DNA of 64,000 bases, taken from contig JAQSWN010000021.1 of NCBI GenBank assembly GCA_029266615.1, positions 57,093 to 121,092 on the forward strand, given 5' to 3'. Source of the stretch: Polyangiaceae bacterium. Lineage in GTDB: Bacteria; Myxococcota_A; Polyangia; Polyangiales; Polyangiaceae. Of the stretch, positions 35,636 to 44,375 are shown piece by piece. The position numbers and the translations under genes were made by a program. The stretch's first letter is position 1, and each line of letters opens with the position of its first letter. Under the pieces are notes generated by a model. The model searched no databases and was not told the DNA's origin. It saw only the letters and a list, made by a program, of their open reading frames with translations.

Positions 35636-36418
35636 TCAGCCGCTTTTCGCGGACTTACGAGCGGGCGCTTTGCGCTTGGGCGACGGCGGAGGCTCTGAGG
35701 ACGCCGGTGCCGGCTCCGCAGCGCGCGTGGCCATGGCGGTCGGCGCCGACTTCGATTCGGGCGCGACCTTGGAGTCCGGCGCCGCGGTGTCCGCGCTCGC
35801 GCCGTACACGGCGTGGAGGTCTCCGAGGAGCTCCAACAGGACGAGGTACTGGTCGTCCGGGTGGAGCGAGCCGAGCGCCTCCAGGATACCCAGCTTGGCT
35901 TTGCCGCGCGCAATCGCATTCGGCAACTGAGGAGGTACGTGCGTGCCAGGCGGCGTGGGAGGTGGCGACCACTGACCGCGACTGCTGCTCGGCGGGGCAC
36001 CGAACGGACGACTGGCGGGCGCGCTACCAGAGCTCCCAAAACGAGACGAGCCCGGATTCACTTCGAACACCCGACGGCGTGGGAAGTTGCGCTCCGACTC
36101 CTTCGGACGCTTTTGTTCCGGCACCCAACCCTCGGGCTTGGCCTCACGCGGCATCTTGTCGTTGAAGATGGCGGCGCGTTGTTCCTTCGGCAGCTTCTGG
36201 CGCGCGAGGTAAAAAAATACGCCGCCGGGTGAGCGACGACCTTTGCCGTCTCCACGCTCCATTCCGCCGGCTTTCTCGATGCGGTCTGTTTCCGCGAGGA
36301 GCGACAGACAGGTCTCCTCTCCGAGTGCCGTGACGACGGCTTGGATCTGCGCGAGGGGGCCCTCGTCAGCCTCCCCTAACGCTTTGGAGATGGTTTGGAT
36401 AGTTGCCTCGCTGGCCAT
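35636..36418 (-). CDS. PHAX-type RNA-binding domain protein
   Basis: A 260-residue protein starting MASEATIQTISKALGE at 36418; an upstream in-frame stretch is not protein-like. Residues about 5-90 match the PHAX RNA-binding fold. Helices LAQIQAVVTALGEETCLSLL and AETDRIEKAGGM lead to the signature GGM......GRRSPGGVFFYL, which matches the GG...GxRRRTPGGVFLxLL motif of the eukaryotic snRNA export adaptor PHAX. KLPKEQRAAIF follows. The rest is Pro/Ser/Gly-rich and disordered and ends in a basic Lys/Arg tail (KRKAPARKSAKSG). No signal peptide is present, so it acts in the cytoplasm, presumably binding single-stranded RNA. It is not obviously in an operon. The domain assignment is from memory of the motif. 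Confidence 0.8.
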   Translation of the reverse strand: MASEATIQTISKALGEADEGPLAQIQAVVTALGEETCLSLLAETDRIEKAGGMERGDGKGRRSPGGVFFYLARQKLPKEQRAAIFNDKMPREAKPEGWVPEQKRPKESERNFPRRRVFEVNPGSSRFGSSGSAPASRPFGAPPSSSRGQWSPPPTPPGTHVPPQLPNAIARGKAKLGILEALGSLHPDDQYLVLLELLGDLHAVYGASADTAAPDSKVAPESKSAPTAMATRAAEPAPASSEPPPSPKRKAPARKSAKSG

Positions 36419-36738
36419 GTGCTTATGGTGTGCCGGACCGAAACGCCCCCTCGGGTGCGGCTCGACATCGATCTTTGGCACCGCCGGTTACCAACTGCAA
36501 CAGGATTTGCTGAGGAGTAACTCAGGCACCGATTGCTTCAAACGCCGCGGAACATGCTCGGCTGTTTGGCCGGGGCGCGAGGCTTTCAGTGCTGCACGGC
36601 GCCCTCACATCCTTGCAATGCGGAGGCGGGATCGTACGCACCAACGAGCCCGCGCGGACACTGCCGCTCACATGTTTGGGCGATGCATTATCGTCGGCAC
36701 TTTATGCCGCGAGCGGCGATTGCGAGCGCGTGCACGCC
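36419..36738. other. Intergenic region of about 320 bp, nothing recognised
   Basis: This lies between the PHAX-domain gene start and the stop of the lipoprotein gene at 36739. Short open frames on both strands show no protein-like composition. The composition is a little less GC-rich than the genes. The promoter of the PHAX gene should lie here, but I cannot place it. Confidence 0.35.
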
Positions 36739-37452
36739 TCAGTCGAAGCCGTGCAGGTGGACGACGTACCACTCGCCTCGCCAGCTGATCATGCTGGTGA
36801 GCTCCAGCGACTGCTCTTTGCCGGTCGGCATGCGAAAGCGCAGCCGCGAGCGAAGAACGCGGAAGTACCCGAGACGGTTGCCTTCTTTGCCCGGCTTCAT
36901 CCACTGCACGCGCTCTTCTGGAACCGAGACGCCCAAAAACTCCGCGCGCCCTGCGTCCCGCCCCAGCGCCTTGCGGTACTCGCGGACGTCGCGCTCGAAG
37001 TGCGCCATGAGCCGATAGCGGTAGTCCCGCTCCGGCTTCTGGACGTCCTTTACCTGCGCGTAGGCGACGAGCGGGAAGAACGTATCGCGCGCCCTCTCTA
37101 CGTCACCCGTCAGGATGGCGTCGGCGAGACGCTGCATGCGACGGAGAAAGAGGGGGCTAGTCACCGACGGGCGCTCTTCCGTCTGCGGTAGGGGCGTGCC
37201 GTCGGCCGAAAGGAGCGCCGGCTCGGCCACCTCCGCGTTCGGCGGCGCCGCGCTCACGCTAGGAGCAGCGGCGGTGGCCGGCGCTTCGCTCGGCGCGGAA
37301 TCAGGCGAAGCGCTGGGGACGGGCACGGGGGCCGGCGCGCCGGCAGGAGGAGCGGGCGGGGCTGCGGGGGACAGGGACGGCGCCGGCTCACCTCGGCACT
37401 GGCACAAGGCCGCCAGCAGGAAAACGATGGGCCCGAGGCGTGCCGCGCGCAT
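36739..37452 (-). CDS. Exported (putative lipo)protein, unknown function
   Basis: A 237-residue protein from ATG 37452. An N-terminal hydrophobic signal (IVFLLAALCQC) is followed by a Pro/Ala/Ser linker to about residue 95. The signal ends in cysteines, but without a textbook lipobox, so lipidation is uncertain. The C-terminal domain contains RRMQRLADAILTGDVERARD, FFPLVAYAQVKDVQKP and the closing strands RLRFRMPTGKEQSLELTSM and SWRGEWYVVHLHGFD. It looks like an SnoaL/NTF2-like or periplasmic sensor fold, but I do not recognise it. It is divergent from the acyltransferase gene (38 bp between starts). Confidence 0.75.
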   Translation of the reverse strand: MRAARLGPIVFLLAALCQCRGEPAPSLSPAAPPAPPAGAPAPVPVPSASPDSAPSEAPATAAAPSVSAAPPNAEVAEPALLSADGTPLPQTEERPSVTSPLFLRRMQRLADAILTGDVERARDTFFPLVAYAQVKDVQKPERDYRYRLMAHFERDVREYRKALGRDAGRAEFLGVSVPEERVQWMKPGKEGNRLGYFRVLRSRLRFRMPTGKEQSLELTSMISWRGEWYVVHLHGFD

Positions 37453-37490
37453 GACGCGTCTATAGTCGATGCCGCAGAACGGCGTCCATC

Positions 37491-38582
37491 TTGCACCTCT
37501 TCTCGGCTTCTCCCGCTCGAGCCATCGAGCATCAACGCTTCTTGGAGACCAAGCACCTGCCGGGTCTGGACGGCCTGCGGGCTTTGGCAATCTTGCCCGT
37601 CGTGTGGCACCACGCGACGCCTCGACTGCTCCCGGGAGTGTTGGGCAAGGGCGCGGTGGGCGTCGATTTGTTCTTTGCGCTGAGCGGCTTCTTGATCACG
37701 ACGCTACTTTTGCGTGAGCTCCGCCAAAGCGGCCGCGTGCGCCTCGGTGCCTTCTACGTACGTCGCTCGCTGCGCATCTTCCCTCTCTACTATGCGGTGC
37801 TCGGCCTCTACACCCTCCGCGCGCTGCAAACCCAAGCCTCCTCGGAAGTGGCGCGCCACTTTCTGCGCAGTCTTCCGATGCACGCCAGCTATACCGCCAA
37901 CTGGCTCGTCGACTACTCCGTGCCGCACTCGGTAATGTTCGCCTTCTCGTGGTCACTGTGCGTGGAGGAGCAGTTCTATTGGGTGTGGCCCGGGATCTTG
38001 GCGCTCTTTGGACGACGCTTGCCGGCCGCGGCGTTGATGCTCGCGGCCGTCGTAGTCGATACGTTGGCCGAGCATGCCTACTTCCGTAGTGTCTTACCCG
38101 ACGGGTCACTCGGCTTTCGCGTCGTCACGAGCTTCTCGACGCCCATCGGGTGCGGCGCGCTGCTTGCGCTCTTGCTCGACAGCGAGCGCGGGTTCGAGCT
38201 CGTGCGGCGCGTGCTCGGCTTTCGCGCGGCGGCGCCGCTCGCGCTGGCGCTCGGCGTATATTGGCTCACGATTCCTGCGACTCCTTATTTGGAGCTATCC
38301 GTGACGCTGGCCGCCCTCGTCGGCGCGGTGGCGCTGCGCGCGGACAACGGGCTTGCGTGGCTACTCGAGTGGCCACCGTTCAAGCGAATTGGCACCCTCA
38401 GCTACGCGCTTTACCTGCTGCACATCACCGCGCTCGGCCTCGTGAGGCGCTTCCTGCCGCAGTACGAGCAGAGCGCGTTGGTGGTGTTCGCGATCGGACT
38501 GCCAGTCTCGCTCGCGCTGGCGGAGCTCGCTCACCGCGCCATTGAGCGGCCGTTCCTCGCCCTGCGAGCTCGCTTCCACTAG
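37491..38582 (+). CDS. Acyltransferase family 3 (OafA/YrhL-type) membrane protein
   Basis: A 363-residue integral membrane acyltransferase with about ten hydrophobic helices. The family hallmarks are HLPGLDGLRALAILPVVWHH near residue 22 (with the conserved Arg and the catalytic His pair), GVDLFFALSGFLITTLLL, the block YVRRSLRIFPLYYAVL, and SWSLCVEEQFYWVWP, where the SLxVEEQFY motif is diagnostic. Members O-acylate surface polysaccharides, peptidoglycan or secondary metabolites. The start is a TTG at 37491; no ATG or GTG sits closer to the domain, and the N-terminus is therefore uncertain by some residues. No glycan-biosynthesis neighbours indicate the acceptor. Confidence 0.92.
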   Translation: MHLFSASPARAIEHQRFLETKHLPGLDGLRALAILPVVWHHATPRLLPGVLGKGAVGVDLFFALSGFLITTLLLRELRQSGRVRLGAFYVRRSLRIFPLYYAVLGLYTLRALQTQASSEVARHFLRSLPMHASYTANWLVDYSVPHSVMFAFSWSLCVEEQFYWVWPGILALFGRRLPAAALMLAAVVVDTLAEHAYFRSVLPDGSLGFRVVTSFSTPIGCGALLALLLDSERGFELVRRVLGFRAAAPLALALGVYWLTIPATPYLELSVTLAALVGAVALRADNGLAWLLEWPPFKRIGTLSYALYLLHITALGLVRRFLPQYEQSALVVFAIGLPVSLALAELAHRAIERPFLALRARFH

Positions 38583-38646
38583 CCTTGCCACGCCAAGCCG
38601 CCCCACCCCACCATGGCCCCCAAGTATCGAGCCAGTCACGGGTACC

Positions 38647-39042
38647 ATGGTTCGAATGTTGCGCCGCCAGAAGCTCGGCTCCGCTTTGACGCTGAGCGCC
38701 ATAGCTCTCCTTCTCGTCAGCTGCGCGAAGGACGCGCCCCGACCCCCGCCGGAGCCGTGGCAGGGATTTTTTCATCCTCCACCCAAACCAGGACAGAGCA
38801 TCAGCCACACGCAGCAGTGCGAATGTCGCGCGTGCGACCCAGACAGCTGCTGCCGCGCCGACCAGACCGAGCTCAGCGGCCCCCCTCCCGCCGAATGCAC
38901 GCGGCCCGACGGCGACTACGTCTTTTCGGACCAGTGCGGCGTTCAGGTGCAAACTTGCACGCCTCGCTGTTATTCGAAGGTCTGGCGGATCTCGAAGCAA
39001 GAAAGCTGCGAGGCCTCTCGTCCGCTTGTTTGCTGCGGTTAG
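38647..39042 (+). CDS. Small cysteine-rich lipoprotein
   Basis: A 131-residue protein from ATG 38647, with signal peptide ending LLLVSC (Cys26). The mature part begins with a Pro-rich linker (PRPPPEPWQGFFHPPPKP) and continues into a compact region with twelve further cysteines (CECRACDPDSCC, AECTRPDGDYVF, QCGVQVQTCTPRC, then SCEASRPLVCCG). The even number and spacing suggest six disulfides in an extracytoplasmic knot. No family is recognised. The next gene (39064) starts 21 bp downstream and also encodes a Cys-rich lipoprotein, so they are probably co-transcribed. Confidence 0.78.
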   Translation: MVRMLRRQKLGSALTLSAIALLLVSCAKDAPRPPPEPWQGFFHPPPKPGQSISHTQQCECRACDPDSCCRADQTELSGPPPAECTRPDGDYVFSDQCGVQVQTCTPRCYSKVWRISKQESCEASRPLVCCG

Positions 39043-39063
39043 CGGGCAGCCTATACTCGGCCC

Positions 39064-39861
39064 ATGTTGGTTACAGGTGGTAGGTCTCGGCGGACGCGTG
39101 CGCTCGCCATCGGGGGCCTTTCGGGGGGCTTGGCTTTTTTGACGCTCGTGAGCTGCGGAGGGCGCACGTCGGCGTTGGATACGGACGGTTACGGGACCAG
39201 CACCGACGGCGACGAAGGTGGCTCCTCGAACGGCGGTCGACCGAGTGTCGCGGGAAGCCCGAGCGTCGGCGGCGCCGCGGCGGCTGGGGGCACGAGCACG
39301 TCCGTGGGCGGAACCACCGGCGTCGATGAAAGCTTGTCGGTTGCTCCCTGTAGCGCCTACTGCCCCGGCTACGGCACGCAGTGCGCCCAGCGACTGATGG
39401 GGCAAGACTGCATGACGGCGTGTCAGTCCGAAGTGAATAGCTTCGGGCCGCGGTGTCAAGCACTGGGCATCAGCGCGCTCAAGTGCTTGACGCCGTTCTT
39501 CACGCCCAACGGCTTTAACTGCGACGCCACCGTCAACGCCGCCCTCACGAAGTGCGGGAAGGTCGTCAACGACTTTCAAACGTGCAAAGGGTCGCAGAAA
39601 CCGAACATGCCCATGCCCAGCATGCCCAGCATGCCCAGCACGCCGAACGTCGCGAGCTGCCCGGGCATGGGCGTCGCAGACAGCTTGAGCTGCGTCCAAC
39701 TGTTCGCGTGCGGGGCGGGCGTCTACACGGTTATATGCAGCTTTCAGCCGAGCAATATGCTCGCTAACTGCTCGTGTACTCGTCCGAACGGAAGCGCGGA
39801 GAGCATCGACGTCGCGAACGACGGTAACGCCTGTTTGGGCGCCGCGTCCCTGTGCGACTGA
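39064..39861 (+). CDS. Cysteine-rich lipoprotein with Met-Pro repeat linker
   Basis: A 265-residue protein. The signal ends TLVSC (Cys31), and a Gly/Ser-rich spacer (GGSSNGGRPSVAGSPSVGG) follows. A helical Cys-rich domain (CSAYCPGYGTQC, QDCMTACQSEV, RCQALGISALKCLTPF, NCDATVNAALTKC) comes next, of the type that recurs in myxobacterial secreted proteins. A short linker of Met-Pro-Ser repeats is encoded by a 9-bp tandem repeat (39607-39641). The C-terminal beta domain (VADSLSCVQLFACGAGVY, then FQPSNMLANCSC) carries more cysteines. The stop lies 3 bp from the convergent dehydrogenase gene. Function is unknown; a disulfide-stabilised surface or periplasmic protein. Confidence 0.8.
   Translation: MLVTGGRSRRTRALAIGGLSGGLAFLTLVSCGGRTSALDTDGYGTSTDGDEGGSSNGGRPSVAGSPSVGGAAAAGGTSTSVGGTTGVDESLSVAPCSAYCPGYGTQCAQRLMGQDCMTACQSEVNSFGPRCQALGISALKCLTPFFTPNGFNCDATVNAALTKCGKVVNDFQTCKGSQKPNMPMPSMPSMPSTPNVASCPGMGVADSLSCVQLFACGAGVYTVICSFQPSNMLANCSCTRPNGSAESIDVANDGNACLGAASLCD
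39607..39641 (+). repeat. Coding 9-bp tandem repeat (ATGCCCAGC)
   Basis: Within the lipoprotein gene, ATGCCC is followed by near-exact copies of ATGCCCAGC, encoding Met-Pro-Ser. Such a repeat can change copy number by slippage, altering linker length without shifting frame. Confidence 0.7.
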
Positions 39862-39864
39862 GCT

Positions 39865-40824
39865 TCAACGCGGGTTGACGACGTTCTGTGGTGCGCCCCG
39901 CAAGATAGCGCGCACGTTCGCGGCGGCGACTTGCATCGCCCGCCGACGCGCCGACAAGGTCGACCAGGCATTGTGAGGAGTGATCACGCAACGTGGCGCC
40001 GACAAGAGGGGGTTGTCGGACGGGGGCGGCTCTTCGCTCAAGACGTCCACGGCCGCGCCGGCGATCGCCCCACGCGTCAGCGCGTCGGCGAGCGCCGCTT
40101 CGTCCACGAGAGGGCCGCGCCCCGCGTTGACGAGTAGAGCGCTCGGTTTCATGCGCGAGAGACGAGCCGCGTTCACCAGGCCACGCGTTTCGGAGGTCAA
40201 CGGGCAGTGCAGCGTCACGACGTCCGCGGTAGCGAACAGCTGGTCCAGCTCGACCCGCACGAGCCACTCGGGATCGCCAGTGCGAGCCGGGCCCGCCGCC
40301 TGCACCCGCATCCCCAAGGACCGAGCGACCTCAGCGACGCGACGGCCAATGGCACCGAAGCCGACCACGCCTAGCGTGAGCCCGTCCAGCTCCGTGAGCG
40401 GCGCCAAAGTGAAGCTGAAATCCGACGAGCGGCTCCAGACGCCCTCGTGCACCGCGCGGTCGTGCTTGCCGACCCAGTTCGTGAGCTCCAAGAGCAGCGC
40501 GATGGTGTGTTGGGCGGTGCTGGCCGTGCTGTACGCCGGCACGTTACACACCGGAACGCCCAGCGCGGTCGCGGCGTCCACGTCGACCACGTTGACGCCG
40601 GTCGCGAGCACACACACGCCGCGCAAGCTCGGAATGGCTCGCAGCGTGTCAGCGTCGAGCGGCGTCTTGTTGGTCAGCACGATGTCCGCACCCTGCGCGC
40701 GCTCCAAGATTTCACTCGGCTCGCTGCGCGCGTAGACGGAGAGCGTGCCCAGCGCTTCGAGCTCCGTCCACGGGTTGTCGCCCGGATCGAGCGTAAACGA
40801 GTCGAGCACGACGAGACGGGTCAC
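39865..40824 (-). CDS. D-2-hydroxyacid dehydrogenase (glycerate/hydroxypyruvate reductase type)
   Basis: A 319-residue NAD(P)-dependent dehydrogenase starting with GTG at 40824. The N-terminal catalytic domain contains LRGVCVLATGVNVVDVDAA. The Rossmann fold has GVVGFGAIGRRVAEVA (about residues 150-165). The catalytic Arg is in VNAGRGPLVDEAAL, the Glu in SEEPPP and the His in ITPHNAW, in the usual order. After the second strand the sequence reads VQAAGPARTG, with Arg instead of the Asp typical of NAD-specific enzymes, which hints at NADP preference (inference). It reduces 2-oxo acids such as hydroxypyruvate or glyoxylate. It follows the pseudokinase gene by 15 bp on the same strand. Confidence 0.92.
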   Translation of the reverse strand: MTRLVVLDSFTLDPGDNPWTELEALGTLSVYARSEPSEILERAQGADIVLTNKTPLDADTLRAIPSLRGVCVLATGVNVVDVDAATALGVPVCNVPAYSTASTAQHTIALLLELTNWVGKHDRAVHEGVWSRSSDFSFTLAPLTELDGLTLGVVGFGAIGRRVAEVARSLGMRVQAAGPARTGDPEWLVRVELDQLFATADVVTLHCPLTSETRGLVNAARLSRMKPSALLVNAGRGPLVDEAALADALTRGAIAGAAVDVLSEEPPPSDNPLLSAPRCVITPHNAWSTLSARRRAMQVAAANVRAILRGAPQNVVNPR

Positions 40825-40839
40825 GGGGCGCTCCTTGGC

Positions 40840-42690
40840 TCAACGGCGCGCGTCGCTGACGGCCGCGCGCCCCAAAAATTGCTGAAATGCCGCGCGGTTG
40901 GCCTCGGAGGGAGGCTTTTCGTACGGATAGGGGCGCGCGATTTTGTTGGCGAACAAGCAATTGACGGCTTTGTCGAAGTCCCGCGCAGCGGGCGCGAGGT
41001 CGACGGCTTTGGAGCTGTCGTCAGCGATGCGGCGCACCGCGGACTGCAGCTGCTCGCACCAGCCCGCCGACTCCGGCAACGTGAGCGGCGCCGAGGCCAC
41101 GCAACACGTGCGGCGGATAATCGCGGTCGCTGGGAGCTCGTACCAATCCAGGCCCGAGCCTCTGACGGCCGCGTCCGCCTTAGCGGAGTCCGCCGGAGCT
41201 GCGGTGTCGGTCGGCGGCCCTCCCCCGCTACCGGGACTCGGAGCGGGAGGCACCACCATTTGGTTCAAGCTCGTGGCGATCTCGCGAAAGTCCTTGTCCG
41301 AGCACAAGAACTCGAAGGTGGGCGTGCCCACGAAAGAGCCGTCCGGGAAGTAAGCCGTCACACACGCGTCCCGGTCTTCGGCGACGCTCTGGCGCTTCTT
41401 GACCGACTTGGCCGCGGTCGTAGCTGGAGGCGCAGGCGGAGGCGTGGGCGCTGCCGAGGGCGTCGTCGGCGCAGAATCTGGGGCGACGGCTAGGTAAACG
41501 CCGGCGCCACCGAGCAGTGCCGCGCCGAGCAACATCGGCCAGAGCTGCTTCTTCTTTTCGAATGGATTGATGGAGACGCGCTTGCTCGCCCGCTTGGCGC
41601 CGCCGCCAGCGACGGCCGCCTCCGCGTTGGAAGGTAGCGACGCTTGCGCCGGGACCGCGAGTGAAGGCAGCGGGAGCGATGGCGGCGAAGCGATGGGCGG
41701 AGCAGCCACGAGCGAAGTCCCGCTGCCGAGCGGAGGTGGCGCGGGACGAAGCTCGGCCCCCTCGTCGTCGGGAAGCAGGTCGTCATCGATGACCACGCCG
41801 TCGTCGCGCGACGCGCCCAGCGCCGCCCCCGAGGCGATGTCCGCCAAACCACGGGACGCAGGGCGTGGCATGGCCGGTCGTTTCGGCGGCATCACCGTCC
41901 GGTCACGCTCCCACCCGTCCAGCGCCTGAGCGAGCTCGGGCAAATCCGTCACGCGCAGGCGCTTCTCGCCCACGAGGCCGCGCATCAAGATCTCGTCGAG
42001 GACCGGCTCGTCCACCCCGAACGAAGCGAGAGATTTAGGGCGGCCTGCGAGCATCGACCTGAGCAGCGCGTCGCGCGCTCCACCTTTGAAGGGCGCCTCG
42101 CGCGTCAACATCGCAAAGAGGCAGGCGTGCAAAGCCCAGACGTCGTCCGCGGACGTCTCCATGCTCCCTCGCAGACGCTCGGGCGGGCAGAACGCGCCGA
42201 CCGGCTGCGCGAGCAACTGTGAGAGCACGGGCGCTATTTTGCGCCCCTCCGGCTCGGCCACGACGCTGCGCGGGGAGATCGCGCCGTGCACGCCACCCGC
42301 CTGGTGCAACGCCTGTACGGACTCCGCGAGCCGCAGCGTCCACGCGACGGCCTTGGTTGGGTTGACGGTCCCCGCGTCCAACTGGCTTTTGAGGCTGGTA
42401 CCGGGCAGGTATTCAGCCACCGCGATGCCGCCGGCGGTGGGCACCACGACTCCGTCCGGTAAGGACTGCGGATCCACCTCTCTGACGACAGCCACGATGC
42501 TGGCCAGATGCCGGTGCTTGACCCCCTTCGCGGCCTCCAAAGTCGCGAGGCGTCCCGCTTCCGTTGCGACCGCGATCACGCGCCGCCCGGTGTCACTTTC
42601 GGTAGCGAGCCAGCGCCGTGGCCCTTGGCTCGTGCGCAAGAGGCCCGCGAAGGCGAATCGTCCAGCGAGCGGAATGCGAGGGTCTGCCAT
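40840..42690 (-). CDS. Membrane-anchored Ser/Thr pseudokinase
   Basis: A 616-residue protein with an N-terminal region (about 10-270) that follows the Hanks kinase fold but has lost its chemistry. The VAIK lysine position reads VIAVATEAG, the HRD block is HGAISP (135-140), there is no DFG, and the activation segment ends FCPPERL. Helix-F residues DDVWALHACLFAML remain. A disordered Pro/Ala/Ser stretch and one transmembrane helix (about 383-402, LWPMLLGAALLGGAGVYLAV) follow. A periplasmic region then has a C-terminal four-cysteine part (RRTCCVAS, GWCEQL, NCLFANK). It probably acts as a binding scaffold or allosteric partner for the active kinases. The dehydrogenase gene follows 15 bp downstream. 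Confidence 0.85.
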   Translation of the reverse strand: MADPRIPLAGRFAFAGLLRTSQGPRRWLATESDTGRRVIAVATEAGRLATLEAAKGVKHRHLASIVAVVREVDPQSLPDGVVVPTAGGIAVAEYLPGTSLKSQLDAGTVNPTKAVAWTLRLAESVQALHQAGGVHGAISPRSVVAEPEGRKIAPVLSQLLAQPVGAFCPPERLRGSMETSADDVWALHACLFAMLTREAPFKGGARDALLRSMLAGRPKSLASFGVDEPVLDEILMRGLVGEKRLRVTDLPELAQALDGWERDRTVMPPKRPAMPRPASRGLADIASGAALGASRDDGVVIDDDLLPDDEGAELRPAPPPLGSGTSLVAAPPIASPPSLPLPSLAVPAQASLPSNAEAAVAGGGAKRASKRVSINPFEKKKQLWPMLLGAALLGGAGVYLAVAPDSAPTTPSAAPTPPPAPPATTAAKSVKKRQSVAEDRDACVTAYFPDGSFVGTPTFEFLCSDKDFREIATSLNQMVVPPAPSPGSGGGPPTDTAAPADSAKADAAVRGSGLDWYELPATAIIRRTCCVASAPLTLPESAGWCEQLQSAVRRIADDSSKAVDLAPAARDFDKAVNCLFANKIARPYPYEKPPSEANRAAFQQFLGRAAVSDARR

Positions 42691-42824
42691 GCGCGGTGCG
42701 AATCGGTGCCGTGCCGGTGCCGGCGGCGGCTACCGTACGAGACAGCAAGCGTATCACCCCTCGCCATGCAGGACATTCGCTCCGTTCAGCGGAGGGAGCG
42801 GCCTCGCCCTGGGCCGGCCGGCAG

Positions 42825-44297
42825 TCACACGCGGGCGGCGCGCCGAGGTCCGAGAACGCGTCCCGCCCGGGAAATAGCGCCACTTCGATAAGCCATCGCA
42901 CCATTCACTACCACGCACTCGATGCCGCTCGGCGTGCGCTTCGGGTCGTCGTAGCTCGCACGGGGCGTGACGGTGTCGGCGTCGAACAGCACGAGATCGG
43001 CGATCATGCCCTCGGCGATGCGCCCGCGCTCCTCGAGCCCGAAGCGCTCGCACGAAGCGTGGGTCATCTTGCGGATCGCTTCCGGCAGCGCCAAGAGCCC
43101 GCGCTCACGGACGTAATGACCGAGCACGCGGGGGAAAGTCCCGAACAGACGCGGGTGCGGCTTGCCGCTCAAGTCGACGAGCCCATCGCTGCCGATGAGG
43201 GCATGGGGGTGGGAGAGGTTGCGCTCCAGATCCTCGTCTCCCATCGTGAACGTGATGCAAAGGGTGCGCTCTCCACCGGGCGCCGCGAGGATGCGCGTCA
43301 CGAACGTCGGCACGTCGGTCGCCGCCTCCGCCGCGAGCTCCACGAGCATCCGCCCTTCGAGCTCCGGAAATGGCGGGCAGCTGGCGATGCGAGAAACCTC
43401 CAGGAGGTCGAGATCCGGACGTGCGGGGTCGAAGTATTCGACGAGCGGCCCGCTGCCGGCCGTGTACGGGTACACGTCGAACGCGATGTCCACACCCTGC
43501 GCGCGCGCGGCCGCGAAGCGCGCGTGCGTTTGCAGAGTCTTTCCCCAGTTGCGCTTGCCTGAGGCCTTGTGATGAGAAATCTGCACACGACAGCGCGCAA
43601 GTCGACCGATCTCGATGGCCTCCTCCACGGCCGGGAGCAAGCGGTCCGACTCGCTCCTGATGTGCGTGGTGTAGATGAGGTCTCGCTCGCCGCAGAGCGC
43701 AGCCAGCTCCGCCAGCTCTTCGAGCGTGGCGGACCGACCGGGTCGATAAATCAAGCCCGTGGACAGGCCGACCGCGCCGTCCTCTAGCGCGCTCGCGAGG
43801 AGGCTCCGCATCGCCGCCCGCTCCTCGCGGCTCGGACTTCGCTCCTCCGCGCCGAGCACGCTCGAGAGCAGGTTCGCGTGACCGACCAGGGTCGCCACGT
43901 TGACCGCAGGCCGCGCGGACGTAACGGCGGACAGGTAGTCCCGAACGCGTGCGAAGCGCGGCCGCTCGACGCCGAACAGACTGGCGTTACCCGGCGGCTC
44001 CGCGCCCGTCAGCGGTGAGAGCCCGAAGCCGCAATTGCCGACGACGACGCTGGTGCACCCCTGCGAGAGCTTGAACTCGAGATCCGGCAGCGTGAGCACA
44101 GCCGCGTCGTCATGAGAATGCACGTCGACGAAGCCCGGCGTGAGGTAGCGGCCCCGCCCATCGATTTCCTGGTAGCCGGAAGGAACCGAGCCCACGCGCT
44201 CGATCCGCTCGCCGACGATCGAGACGTCCGCCGCGAGAGGAGGCGCGCCCGTACCGTCGAGCACTCTCACGTCACGGAATACGAGGCGCTCGCTCAC
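42825..44297 (-). CDS. N-acyl-D-amino-acid deacylase (amidohydrolase superfamily)
   Basis: A 490-residue metal-dependent amidohydrolase (GTG start at 44297) of the D-aminoacylase family, hydrolysing N-acyl-D-amino acids to D-amino acids and fatty or organic acids. The motifs run in the expected order: N-terminal beta-sandwich, then FVDVHSHDD (metal ligands), the Cys ligand in VVVGNCGFGLSPL, TTHIRSE and VQISHHKASG (His ligands), and the catalytic Asp in ALIGSDGLVDL. The C-terminal part closes the sandwich (GMIADLVLFDADTV). A signal peptide is absent, so it is cytoplasmic. The substrate could be peptidoglycan-derived N-acyl-D-amino acids (inference). It is downstream of the tetraheme cytochrome gene on the same strand, with a 78-bp gap. 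Confidence 0.93.
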   Translation of the reverse strand: MSERLVFRDVRVLDGTGAPPLAADVSIVGERIERVGSVPSGYQEIDGRGRYLTPGFVDVHSHDDAAVLTLPDLEFKLSQGCTSVVVGNCGFGLSPLTGAEPPGNASLFGVERPRFARVRDYLSAVTSARPAVNVATLVGHANLLSSVLGAEERSPSREERAAMRSLLASALEDGAVGLSTGLIYRPGRSATLEELAELAALCGERDLIYTTHIRSESDRLLPAVEEAIEIGRLARCRVQISHHKASGKRNWGKTLQTHARFAAARAQGVDIAFDVYPYTAGSGPLVEYFDPARPDLDLLEVSRIASCPPFPELEGRMLVELAAEAATDVPTFVTRILAAPGGERTLCITFTMGDEDLERNLSHPHALIGSDGLVDLSGKPHPRLFGTFPRVLGHYVRERGLLALPEAIRKMTHASCERFGLEERGRIAEGMIADLVLFDADTVTPRASYDDPKRTPSGIECVVVNGAMAYRSGAISRAGRVLGPRRAARV

Positions 44298-44375
44298 TTG
44301 CGCGAATCTACGTCCCTGGCGAGCGAGAGGTCAAAGCCACTTCACTTCCACTTTGCAGTCCTTTTCGCGCTCGGC

